Notes under the pieces: generated by a model
Databases searched by the model: none
What the model was told of the DNA's origin: nothing
Seen by the model: only the letters and a program-made list of their open reading frames with translations
In this document: piece by piece, positions 9,624 to 19,964 of the stretch
Position numbering within the stretch: position 1 is the first letter of the stretch
Layout: every line of letters starts with the position of its first letter
Translations under genes and position numbers: made by a program
Origin: Macrostomum hystrix
Taxonomy: Eukaryota; Platyhelminthes; Macrostomidae
Length of the DNA: 64,000 bases
Direction: 5' to 3'
Assembly: GCA_950097015.1 (NCBI GenBank)
Contig: CATNEN010000011.1
Coordinates: 496,001-560,000 of the forward strand

Positions 9624-12600
9624 ATGGCCAAATCAATCGACACCCGCTCAATCGGTCAGAGCAGTGTGGCTTCCAGCACTACAAATATGTCCGGCCAGTC
9701 GCCGCCGAAGATCACAGACTTTCGCAAAGCCGAGCGATTGCACAATTATAGGCGCGACTATTACATACCAGGCAAAGGCGGCGGCTACATACCTCAGGAA
9801 ATCCTTGACGAGGAGCCGCAGTTCTTCTCGCACGAACAGGAGCAGGACGCTTATTTCTGTATCTCTCCTAGCGGTGCGTCAAGCGATCCAGACGCCCAGG
9901 TGTTCTCGTCCAGTCCTAGCACTGTGCAGTTTGGTAGCGGCTCACCTGAGAGCCTGACTGGCAGCCTGGCATCCATGGACATTCGGCAGAAGCCCAAGCG
10001 AGTCATGGTTCAGACGCCTTCTAGTAAGAAATTGGAGGCACCCAGGAAACAGGTGGTGCCGGAGAAGGGCCCGGATGTCACCAAGGAAATTGTCAAGTGA
10101 GTACTTCTGCCGCTGCTGCTCCTGCTGCTGTTGCTGCTGCTGCTGTTGCTGCTGCTGCTGTTAATGCTGCTGCTGCTTCTGCTTTTAATGCTGCTGCTGC
10201 TAAATGCTACTGATGCTGCTGTTAATGCTGCTGCTGCTGCTAATGCTGCTGATGCTGCTGTTAATGCAGCTGCTGCTACTGCTGCTGCTTCTGCTTCTCC
10301 TGCTGCTTTTAATGCTGCTAATGCTGCTGCTGCGACTTGCCTACCTACAGATTGTCCTTAGGGAATCAATATACCTACTTACTTGCCAATAAGATGTATC
10401 TGCCTACCAACCTCTACCTGCCTGCATGTTCCACCTTTAATAAGTATCAATCTATCTACCTATTTAGCTACTGATAGATCTGTCTTACATATACATACTT
10501 TATAATCATCTACCTACTTAACTTTTTCATAGTTGTACATACCTGCCTAAAACATTAATTCACTTAATTACCTACCGTTAGTATCTATCTTTTTACCATC
10601 TATCACACCTGACATCCTAGATGCAAGGCTTGCAGCGACACAATTCTCGACCTATCCGGTAATCGGCTGACAGCCCTGCCACCGGCAGTTCGCGATTTAA
10701 ACTGCGTGACGGAGTTGTACCTGTACGACAACAAGCTCACCCAGCTGCCAGACGAGATCGGTGCCATGGTCAGCTTGGAGAAGCTCATGCTGCAGCAGAA
10801 CTGCCTGACCTCCCTGCCGCTGACCATGCAGTACCTCACCAAACTGAGGGTGCTGGATCTGCGGCACAATAGGCTCGAGAATCGCATTCCCCAGGTCATC
10901 TACAAACTGTACGGCCTGACTCAACTGCTGCTAACCTACAATAAGATAGCCGAGATTGACCCGGAGATTGGCAACCTAATTAGCCTCACTGTGCTAGTTT
11001 TAAATCGCAACATCATCCGCATGCCGATACCAAGCTCCATTGGCACTCTGCGGCAGCTGAAGAAGTTGGACTTATCCCATAATAAGATTGTGGAAATTCC
11101 CGATGAGATTGGTAAGCCACTTTTGCACCTGCGGTATTGAGCTCGAATCTTCGACGTTCGGATTACTCGAAATAATAATCCTGAGGTTAGACTACGTGGG
11201 AGATTTTAGTCAAGTGGGGATCGAATCTCAGCACAGGGAAAACTCCCTATTGGCTTCAGTTAATTTATCTCTGTCTGCTCTCTAGCTCTGTATTAAATTT
11301 TAAAGAGTTCAGTGTCCCCTTCAGTCCATGATGGCTGTAACTTATCTGATCCCTAATGAGTTTATAAGAGATCAATAAAAGTACATTTTATCAAACTGCA
11401 GGCAAGTGCATACTTCTGTCGGACGTTAATCTGCAGCACAACAGTCTGATCGCATTGCCAGAGAGCATTGGCGAATTGCGCAATCTAACCCGACTTGGTC
11501 TAAAGTACAACCGACTAACTAGCATACCGAAGACCCTAGCCAACTGTCAAAAACTGGACGAGTTCAACATTGAGAACAATGACATCTCTACACTGCCAGA
11601 TGGACTGCTGTCCAGCATGAAACGGCTAACTAGTATTGTGCTGTCGAGAAATCAGTTTGTACATTTTCCACCCGGGGGCGCTGCTCAGTTTACCAACTGC
11701 CTGTCTGTTGCTATGGACCACAATGAGATTAGTGCTATTCCAGTTGGCGTGTTAAGCACCGCTCGGCACCTGACTAAATTGGATCTTAATACTAATGATA
11801 TACAGGTATTTTTTGTTTCTTTGCTTTTTTGACCATTAGGGCTAGCTAATGAACTCACTGAATCATGAGGGCTAGCTACTGAACTCACTGAATCATGAGG
11901 GCTAGCTACTGAACTCACTGAATCATGAGGGCTAGCTACTGAACTCACTGAATCATGAGGGCTAGCTACTGAACTCACTGAATCATGAGGGCTAGCTAAT
12001 GAACTCACTGAATCATGAGGGCTAGCTAATGAACTCACTGAATCATGAGGGCTAGCTACTGAACTCACTGAATCATGAGGGCTAGCTACTGAACTGACTG
12101 AATCATGAGGGCTAGCTACTGAACTCACTGAATCATGAGGGCTAGCTACTGAACTGACTGAATCATGAGGGCTAGCTACTGAACTCACTGAATCATGAGG
12201 GCTAGCTACTGAACTGACTGAATCATGAGGGCTAGCTACTGAACTCACTGAATCATGAGGGCTAGCTACTGAACTCACTGAATCATGAGGGTCACCCGTC
12301 TCCCAAAGTGCAAGCAGCCCGCATCCTACTGAATTGCCAGGCCCTGGTCCCGGTGGACATGATCAATCTTCGCCAGCTGGTTGAGCTAGATCTGGGCAAC
12401 AACCGGCTCACCTGTGTGCCAGATGAAATCGAACAATTGCAACGCCTTGAGACCCTGGTACTCAGTCACAATAGCATATCTAAGCTCACAGAGAAAATTG
12501 GCTCCTGCGCCTGTTTGCGCAGATTGGAACTTGAATACAACGAGTTGGAGACTCTGCCAGCCGAGATTGGGCACCTGACCGAACTGCGAGAGCTCAACCT

Positions 12601-12928
12601 GATCTCAAACAAGCTGGCCACTATTCCCCTTGGCGTGACCCTGCTGCCATTGGTTGTACTGCGCCTCAGCGAGAACTGCATCCGCGAGGTGCCGCGTGAA
12701 ATTGGCCACATGGCCAACTTGAAGGAGCTCTACCTGAACGACAATCGAGACCTGGAAAACCTGCCTTCGACATTGTCCCTCTGCTCTAAACTCGAGCTGC
12801 TCAACATTGAGCACTGTCGTTTGAGTCTAATACCAACCGAGATTGTGTCATGCGGCTCCAATGTTGTGATGCAGTTTCTCAAACAGGTTTACAACTATGA
12901 AAAGAATTGTCATGTTCAAGACTTGTAA
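9624..12928 (+). CDS. shoc2: SHOC2 leucine-rich-repeat scaffold
   Basis: Scaffold of the SHOC2-MRAS-PP1C phosphatase complex that dephosphorylates RAF and promotes ERK signalling in the cytoplasm. Exons: 9624-10096, 10621-11111, 11402-11805, 12341-12928; phases 2, 1, 0 all join and give 651 residues (human protein 582). The N-terminal 158 residues are divergent and Ser/Pro-rich. They include TVQF, which could be a degenerate RVxF-type PP1 site (inference). From residue 160 to the end there is an unbroken series of LRRs with the L-x-x-L-x-L-x-x-N/H-x-L pattern, including blocks specific to SHOC2: TELYLYDNKLTQLP, LRVLDLRHNRL, and a C-terminal ELYLNDNRDLENLPSTLSLC followed by VMQFLKQ. Start chosen at the first ATG after the acceptor at 9559. 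The orthology call is strong. Confidence 0.95.
10106..10342 (+). repeat. CTG-rich trinucleotide tract in SHOC2 intron 1
   Basis: Starts about 10 bases after the exon 1 donor (GTGAGT at 10097). It is a run of CTG/TTG/CTA triplets with interspersed AATGCTGCTG blocks, about 235 bp. It is intronic because it follows a consensus donor; the reading frames inside it are Leu- or Ala-homopolymer artefacts. Confidence 0.9.
11180..11370 (+). mobile_element. Possible tRNA-derived SINE in SHOC2 intron 2
   Basis: Contains GGGGATCGAATCTCAG, similar to a tRNA B box, and downstream TGTCCCCTTCAGTCCATG. Comparable parts in the same order (GTGGGAG, TTCGAA, TGTCCCC-CAGTCCAYG) recur at 20735-20940. No clean A box or target duplication was identified, so this is a weak call. 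Confidence 0.3.
11838..12290 (+). repeat. 30-bp minisatellite in SHOC2 intron 3
   Basis: About 15 copies of a 30-bp unit containing GGGCTAGCTACTGAACTCAC then TGAATCAT; copies differ only at ACTG/AATG and CTCACTG/CTGACTG. The genuine 3' end of the intron (CATCCTACTGAATTGCCAG ending at 12340) resembles the unit core CTACTGAAC, suggesting the array may have grown from the branch-point region (inference). Confidence 0.95.
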
Positions 12929-13076
12929 CTTCTCTAACTGCTGTTAGATTTATCCTTGATCGGTCTGTCAATTTATCGTCTTTATTATTATTCTAGGTCT
13001 GGTTGGTAGCGCCGATTTTTTGTGTGGCCTTCAATTTTTGAGCCGTCTACATTTTTGTACTAAAGCTATCAGTCAG

Positions 13077-13195
13077 CATTGTACCATGACTACGTGGCTA
13101 TCGGGCGGGCTGATATTCGATTATTGCCATAGACGATGTCATTTTGGCCCGAAAAGTTGGGCCGATAATGGATTATTTTTGTGTATTTTAACGTA
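13077..13195 (+). repeat. Left 119-bp terminal inverted repeat
   Basis: Starts CATTGTACCATGACTACGTG and ends TTTTAACGTA. It is an exact reverse complement of 14967-15085 by eye. Confidence 0.9.
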
Positions 13196-13278
13196 TTTCA
13201 ACAAAATAAACAAAACATCCAACAAAGCAGTTAGAGTCCAGAGCCAAAGCCTAATTTCGCAAAGCGACCTTTTTGCAC

Positions 13279-14658
13279 TCACATATAAATGTAACATTTA
13301 GCCCCGTTCTTCTCCAAGACGATCGTCGGGCCGGATTTATCAGGCTGGCCAATAGTTGTGACGGCAGTTGGAACGCTGGATGACTTTTCGCAGAGTGCTT
13401 GTGCTTGATGTCTGACCACGCTCGATGTAGAGGCATGTAGACTATCTGTGATAGCCGAAGACAATGCGCGCTTCTGGGCCACTGTTGTCCGCTTTGTATA
13501 ACGGACAACACTATCCACCTTTTTGTGCCCAGAGACGGTTTGAATCGCTTCGGCACTGAATCCAGCAGAGGACAGGTTTGTTATGGTTGTTGCGCGGATC
13601 GAATGGTTGGTGTAGTCCCGCGAGAGCCTGGCCGCTTTCGAGATCGTCTTCATCATGCTGGCCAATGTGTTCTTGCCCAATACATCTTTTGGGCAATACC
13701 ATGCTCCATTCTGCCACTTGACGGCAGGCCTGGGAAACAGAGAGCCGTTCTCAGATGGAAGCTTCGAAAGATACAGTTTGATCGCTTCAACTGGGCACAC
13801 AGATTTGTCTTGCACAGGAAAAATCCCAATCTCGCGATTGGACCGAGGGGCATCGGCGGACACACACTTTTCTTTCTTTTCTTTCTGCAAGTCAACGCAC
13901 GTCATACGTCCGGTGGATTCCCGCAGAATGACATATTTTTTCTCAAGCGCTCGAATTCATTCACGTCCACGAAAGGCAAAGCGTGAGCTCAGGACAAAGA
14001 AGACTTCCTGTTGCAGTTTCTGTGGCGAGCTCCGGTCGAAGTACGCATGCAACAACGCCAAATCTTCAGGCTCCAATGCTCGATACCCACCGTCACCATC
14101 CATCACCGAAACAGGTTTCTTCAGAGAGTACGTAAGAGCAGCTTTGAAAGTCTTCTCAAAAGCGCTAAATTCAACATTGCAGATGATATCCAAACCTCGT
14201 AAATTCTTCAAATACCGGTAGATTCCTGCGCGCATGCATACCAGCGAACTGCAACTGTACGCCGTTCCATCATCCCTTTTAACTACCGAAAAATACAGGC
14301 GCAGATAGTGACATAAATATCGAGTCGGTATTGTCTCAAGTTGCGATGGCAGTCCTCGATCGTCAAGAAATTTTCGGAAACGAGCGGCGTACGTAGCTGT
14401 TGCCTTCTCAGTAGACCAGACTTTGCCTAAGTCCTCCATCTTGGCAATTTCATTCAGATCTTCGTCAGTCAAAGCCTTACATGTGGACACTTCAGCCAGA
14501 AAACTCTCAATCATTTCCGTCTCAAGTACTGGCAGTCCCGTGGACTGATATACAGCTTCTTCCTCGCGCCGTCCATCACTAAGCGTGGTCACGAATTGAA
14601 GTTCGTCCGATGAGAGACCAGAAATTTCTTTCTCTAAAATTGCTTTGTAGTTCAGCAT
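13279..14658 (-). pseudogene. Crypton/ZMYM-type tyrosine recombinase, one in-frame TGA
   Basis: A single frame from the ATG at 14658 to a stop at 13279 (459 codons before the stop), broken once by TGA at 13957-13959. Both halves are in the same frame, so this is one nonsense codon, not a frameshift. The N-terminal half has an SAM-like core-binding region and ends in FAFRGRE, typical of DUF3504/ZMYM-like recombinases. The C-terminal half has the catalytic signature: HSIRAT (H-x-x-R), SGHK, and the nucleophile tyrosine in VRYTK. The first arginine of the R-H-x-x-R-H-Y set would be the one in FRGRE, immediately before the stop codon. The reaction would be DNA cutting and rejoining through a 3'-phosphotyrosine. 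Probably inactive unless the TGA is an error, polymorphic or read through. Confidence 0.8.
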
Positions 14659-14844
14659 GGTCGATCTAGCATATGACGGTGAAGAATAAAGAAGTCTAGC
14701 TTCTTTCTCTAGTTGTTTGCTTCTCTTTGCTTCATTATTCTTTATCTTATAATTGAACTGTATAGTTTGTGATTAAATCATTTTGTCTATGGCTGATATG
14801 GTTTGTCTTGTTACTCAGCCACATAGTCTATGGTACAATCACAG

Positions 14845-14939
14845 TATTACCCAGGCTTTGCGGGCGATAATGAGAAATCCCTCGGGCGCCTTCGGCGCCC
14901 TCTGGCTTTCCCATTATCGCCCTGAAAACCTGGGTAATA
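14845..14939. repeat. 95-bp near-palindrome (hairpin) inside the recombinase element
   Basis: Arms begin TATTACCCAGG and meet at GGGCGCC-TTC-GGCGCCC. Between these, GGGCGATAATG is matched exactly and short blocks of 4-6 bases are mismatched. The 3-base loop and GC-rich tip would give a very stable stem. Weaker complementarity (AGCCACATA on both sides) extends it to about 14816-14966, so it abuts the right TIR. Confidence 0.85.
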
Positions 14940-14966
14940 ATATATGTGGCTTATAGTATGTGGCTA

Positions 14967-15085
14967 TACGTTAAAATACACAAAAATAATCCATTATCGG
15001 CCCAACTTTTCGGGCCAAAATGACATCGTCTATGGCAATAATCGAATATCAGCCCGCCCGATAGCCACGTAGTCATGGTACAATG
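14967..15085 (-). repeat. Right 119-bp terminal inverted repeat
   Basis: Starts TACGTTAAAATACAC and ends GTCATGGTACAATG. It is an exact reverse complement of 13077-13195 by eye. Identity of the two arms implies recent activity or gene conversion. Confidence 0.9.
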
Positions 15086-16900
15086 TACTATTAGCAGTCG
15101 ATTTTTGGTTGTTCTATTTTCAAGTTCGCCCATAGACACCGGTCCTTGGGCTTACATAGCGATGAACGGTTTTTGGCCTTGACGGGTACATCGGCTAGTT
15201 TTTTTATTTGGCTATTCAAGATTGTCATTAGTGTCATGCAGTAAATTTCACGTCTTTGTACCTCACTGCAAAGCTTCATATTAATTAATTTATTTATTAG
15301 TTGGTCAAATCAACATATTAATTGATTTGACCCCGCTTTACTAAACAACTGTACCATCCATTTTGTATCACTTGACCAATATACGTTGTTTTGTAAATAA
15401 GTTTCTATTCTATAAAGCTATGCATATTCATTGCAATATTATATACATAACCCAGTGTCAATGAGCAATAGCATAGCGACACCTGCGTTTAGAAATATAG
15501 CTTGCTTATAATCAGTGATCATTGTTTACTATACTACTAATGTGTAAGCAGCATACCTGTGTGTTATCGATGGTCTGCAAAGGTTTATATTTAGCGGAGA
15601 ACAGTTCTGATTGTGTATTTTTGTCCCAATTTAGAATTTTAGAAGTGTAAGTGGGTTTTCTGTCCCACCTTATCGTCGTGTTCCGTATTGAATGTAATGA
15701 ATAGGTGTTTGTTTTACGATTTCTGCTTATTCTGCCTAGCTAAAGTACAGTATCGCCAAGTAATTGACAAATCTACGCTTTATAATTTTGCTTGTCTGTA
15801 CAAATATAGTTGGCCCTTTGTAATGCTTGTTTGTTTAACCATGTGCAGTTTATATTCGCTTCAGTAACAAAATATTTTATTTAGTTTACACCTGCACATT
15901 GCAACTCATATATAAGGGATTTTTCTGAATTTCTTAACTACTGAAATTAGCGGCAGAACTGTACAAGCTAAAGCTTATTGCACATCTGTATTAATTGATT
16001 GATCAACACAGGCTATGTATTTCGCTATTTGCCTTAACTTTTTATATTTATCGCTTGCAGTTAGTTCTATCTAATCGCGAAATTTACTAACTTTTTTCTG
16101 TAAATTTGACTTCCAAAAGTGACTCTCCTCTGTTTTGCGAAATTTTCCTAATCTTTTCAAGTTTGTTTTGGTACACACACAAACATGCATAGACGCATAC
16201 AAGAGTGAGAACAGAACTAAGTCTTGTCATATTGACTATTGACTGTCATAGTGTCATATTGACTATCAATGATAGCTCGTACATAATTACTAAACAGATG
16301 TAGCAGCTTTGTACAGTAACAAATGCATCAGTGCCCAATCTAACAACTCCTTATTAACGTTTTTTCAACTAATTACCTGTACTTTTTATTTTCCCTTCAG
16401 TTTTGCTGCTTAGATTTTTCTAACTTACAATTTTTTCTTTTCGATATTTTTGTCCGCATATTTATTTTTTACAGGACGGAGTGCAATACAACATGATTTT
16501 TGCTTAAACAGATTAGACAGTATCAAATCAGTTAAGAGCTGAAGATTTACTAAATAAAATTTTATTTTTTTCCTTAAAAGCTGCCCATCCTGGTTTTCTT
16601 TTGCAGCCACGTTTTTTCTGCAGGTTGCAAAAAGATTAAAAAGTTAACGTTGATTTAAAATTAGGCAGATATTTTCTGCCAGCAAATTACTCACCTTCGC
16701 TTTGTTATTTACATTTTTAATGCAAGATAATATTTAAAAATAGATTACTTTTGTAATTTACTTTTTGAACTAATGCCCAATTATGGCTAATACCCAGTTG
16801 GGCCAGATGTACAGCCAGCTACAAAGCACTGCGATTACAAAGACTGTAGAGCTACTCAGTCCATGGACTGGTGTGGCCGCTATATTAGAAAATCATTTTT
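15086..16900. other. Intergenic spacer
   Basis: AT-rich, no supportable gene. It holds one small inverted repeat at 15303-15332 (GGTCAAATCAA ... TTGATTTGACC, 8-base loop) and, near 16845-16875, the string CAGTCCATGGACTGG, shared in part with SINE-like segments elsewhere in the window. Confidence 0.55.
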
Positions 16901-16910
16901 TTCTTTTCAG
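16900..16910 (+). promoter_or_regulatory. Splice acceptor in front of the BEGAIN/TJAP1-like start
   Basis: TTTCTTTTCAG followed by CTAGAAG, 18 bases before the ATG at 16929. Spliced-leader site or 5'-UTR intron end. Confidence 0.5.
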
Positions 16911-16928
16911 CTAGAAGTTTCGCTCACA

Positions 16929-19900
16929 ATGTCCAATACTGGCAAAGTTTACGGAAAATGCTTCGAATGCGGCTGTATCTGTCACAACTGTTCTGATACT
17001 AAAGAGTGAGTCTTCCTGTGCGATAAATTCTTCCCGTCCTTCAGTTAGTCCCACCCCTTCTTCAGTTATTTCCAAAAATCCTTCAGTTAGTCCCACCCAT
17101 ACTTCAGTTAGTCCCACCGATTCTTCAGTTAGTCCCACCCCTTCTTCAGTTATTTCCAAAAATCCTTCAGTTAGTCCCACCCATCCTTCAGTTAGTCCCA
17201 CCCATCCTTCAGTTAGTCCCACCCATCCTTCAGTTAGTCCCACCCATCCTTCAGTTAGTCCCACCCCTTCTTCAGTTATTTCCAAAAATCCTTCAGTTAG
17301 TCCCACCGATTCTTCAGTTATTTCCAAAAATCCTTCAGTTAGTCCCACCAATCCTTCAGTTAGTCCCACCGATTCTTCAGTTAGTCCCACCCCTTCTTCA
17401 GTTATTTCCAAAAATCCTTCAGTTAGTCCCACCCATCCTTCAGTTAGTCCCACCCATCCTTCAGTTAGTCCCACCCATCCTTCAGTTAGTCCCACCCATC
17501 CTTCAGTTAGTCCCACCCATCCTTCAGTTAGTCCCACCCATCCTTCAGTTAGTCCCACCCCTTCTTCAGTTATTTCCAAAAATCCTTCAGTTAGTCCCAC
17601 CGATTCTTCAGTTATTTCCAAAAATCCTTCAGTTAGTCCCACCCATCCTTCAGTTAGTCCCACCGATTCTTCAGTTAGTCCCACCCCTTCTTCAGTTATT
17701 TCCAAAAATCCTTCAGTTAGTCCCACCCATCCTTCAGTTAGTCCCACCCATCCTTCAGTTAGTCCCACCCATCCTTCAGTTAGTCCCACCGATTCTTCAG
17801 TTAGTCCCACGCATTCTACAGTTATTTCCAAAAATCCTTCAGTTAGTCCCACCCATCCTTCAGTTAGTCCCCCCGATTCTTCAGTTAGTCCCACCAATTC
17901 TTCAGTTATTTCAACAAATCCTTCAGTTAGCCCAACCCATCCTTCAGTTAGTCCCACCCATTCTTCAGTTAGTCCCACCCATTCTTCAGTTAGTCCCACC
18001 CATCCTTCAGTTAGTCCCACCCATCCTTCAGTTAGTCCCACCGATTCTTCAGTTAGTCTCACCCATCCTTCAGTTAGTACCACCCATTCTTCAGTTAGTA
18101 CCACCCATTCTTCAGTTCCTCCATTCTTCAGTACATTCTTCAGTCCCACCCACCCTTCAGTTAGTCCCACCCGCCCTTCAGTTAGTCTCACCCATCCTTC
18201 AGTTAGTCCCACCGATTCTTCAGTTAGTCCCACCCATCCTTCAGTTAGTACCACCCATTCTTCAGTTCCTCCATTCTTCAGTACATTCTTCAGTACCACC
18301 ATTCTTCAGTCCCACCCACCCTTCAGTTAGTCCCATTCATTCTTCAGTTAGTCCCACCCATCCTTCAATTAGTCACACCCATCCTTCAGTTAGTCACACC
18401 CATCCTTCAGTTAGTCACACCCAGTCTTCAGTTAGTCACACCCATCCTTCAGTTAGTCACACCGATTCTTCAGTTAGTCACACCGATTCTTCAGTTAGTC
18501 CCACCGATTCTTCAGTTAGTCACACCCATCCTTCAGTTAGTCCCACCGATTCTTCATTTAGTCACACCCATCCTTCAGTTAGTCCCACCCATCCTTCAGT
18601 TAGTCCCACCGATTCTTCAGTTCCTCCATTCTTCAGTACATTCTTCAGTACCACCATTCTTCAGTCCCACCCACCCTTCAGTTAGTCCCACCCACCCTTC
18701 AGTTGGTCCCACCGATTCTTCAGTTAGTCACACCCATCCTTCAGTTAGTCCCACCTATCCTTCAGTTAGTCCCACCGATTCTTCAGTTCCTCCATTCTTC
18801 AGTACCACCATTCTTCAGTCCCACCCACCCTTCAGTTAGTCCCACCCACCCTTCAGTAAGTCCCACCGATTCTTCAGTTAGTCCCACCGATTCTTCAGTT
18901 AGTCCCACCCACCCTTCAGTTCGTCCCACCGATTCTTCAGTTAGTACCTCCCATTCTTCAGTTCCTCCATTCTTCAGTACATTCTTCAGTACCACCCACC
19001 CTTCAGTTAGTCCCATTCATTCTTCTGTTAGTCCCACCCATCCTTCAGTTAGTCCCACCCATCCTTCAGCCAGTCTCTCGTGCTTCTCCGCAGTCTGGAC
19101 TATCACCGCCAAATCGCTGAGCTGCAGAGCCGGCTGCGGGATCAGCGTCAGAGCCAGGCTCGAGTGGAGGCCGATCTGGCTAACGAGCGCGACTCGCGCA
19201 GAACAGAGTCTGAGCGGCAAACGGATGACATGGCCAGGCTGAGGGATCGCTACGATCGGCTGCTTGAGTCGCACAAGAAGCTCAGCAGAGTCAACGCCGG
19301 TCTGGAAGAGAAGCTGCTGGATTTGGCTGGCCGGTTCGACTCGGAGCAGAGGGCACTGCTGGACAGGCTGGCCAGCGCTGAAACTGGACTAGCTGAATCA
19401 GAGCAGACTGTTGAAAGGCTGAGAGCAGACCGGGAGAGATGCAAGACAGAGTGCGAGATTGCTGTCAGAATGCTCAGAGCCCGGCCTGAGGCTTTTGTGC
19501 CTGACGAAGAAGCCGACGGACTTGAAGAGGCCGCATTAACAGCTAGAAATCTGCATGTTAAGGTGTGCTCTCAACAAAAAAATCTAGGATTATAAGTCTG
19601 CTATTAAAGGATTATCCATGACACTATTTTATCACACAATTATAAGATCCCCATCTCACTATTTTCCCATCACATCTCACTCAACCATCTCTCACTATCG
19701 AAGACTGAACTTGAATCCGTTTCCATGGCAATCGAATTTCAGCCTCCATCAACGTCATCCTACGTGACGGTGCCACTGCCGACATTTCCGCCAACTTTCG
19801 CGCATTTCCCAGCCGCATCAGCGGGCAGTGCCCAGCAGCAGCAGCAGCAGGTGCCGATGCTGCATCGTGCGGCCAGCGTTGGTGACGCCAGAGCTCTGGT

Positions 19901-19964
19901 CGCGGCCGCCGACGCAATGGCCAAGTCTGGCGGAGCCATTAGAAGAGGCATTTTCGATGTTTGA
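16929..19964 (+). CDS. BEGAIN/TJAP1-family coiled-coil protein
   Basis: Proposed exons 16929-17005 (donor GTGAGT), 19094-19562 and 19743-19964 (alternative acceptor at 19703, adding 13 residues); phases 2 and 0 fit, giving 255 residues. Exon 1 encodes a 26-residue leader with a Cys cluster (C-x2-C-x-C-x-C-x2-C in KCFECGCICHNC). Exon 2 is a long heptad-rich coiled coil with the family blocks RDRYDRLLESHKKLSRVN, GLEEKLLDLA, and a terminal RERCKTECEIAVRMLR that parallels the conserved E/N-x-x-Y-R-x-D-C-N-L-A-V-Q-L-L motif of vertebrate BEGAIN and TJAP1, proteins of synapses and tight junctions. Exon 3 adds a Pro/Thr-rich and poly-Q tail. Much shorter than the vertebrate proteins, whose PDZ/GK-binding C-terminal half is missing. 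Function by analogy only: junctional or synaptic scaffold adaptor. Confidence 0.6.
17036..19073. repeat. 2-kb 21-bp minisatellite filling intron 1 of the BEGAIN/TJAP1-like gene
   Basis: Roughly 95 copies of a 21-bp unit with core CTTCAGTTAGTCCCACC followed by CATC, GATT or CCTT. Interspersed 21-bp variants include TTATTTCCAAAAATC, and a longer module CCTCCATTCTTCAGTACATT recurs. It begins about 30 bases after the donor and ends 20 bases before the true acceptor (TTCTCCGCAG at 19093). Each unit ends in CTTCAG, an acceptor-like string. A 463-codon open frame on the minus strand is an artefact of 21-base periodicity. Confidence 0.95.

Larger units (their letters stand above)
13077..15085 (-). 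mobile_element. Tyrosine-recombinase DNA element with 119-bp perfect TIRs
   Basis: A 2009-bp unit bounded by inverted repeats at 13077-13195 and 14967-15085. I compared the two 119-base arms position by position and found no mismatch. Inside are one tyrosine-recombinase gene on the minus strand (13279-14658, one in-frame stop) and a 95-bp near-palindrome (14845-14939). No clear target duplication is visible at the outer ends (left flank AGTCAG, right flank TACTAT). The recombinase is of the Crypton/ZMYM-DUF3504 type. Cryptons normally lack long TIRs, and DIRS elements would encode a reverse transcriptase, which is absent here. It lies just after SHOC2, 149 bases past its stop. Confidence 0.75.

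Noticed and set aside
16911..18302. 463-codon minus-strand frame of LTEGWVG repeats
   Set aside because: Stop-free frame of a 21-bp intron array; the splice phases of the + strand gene flanking it are consistent, and there is no unique domain.
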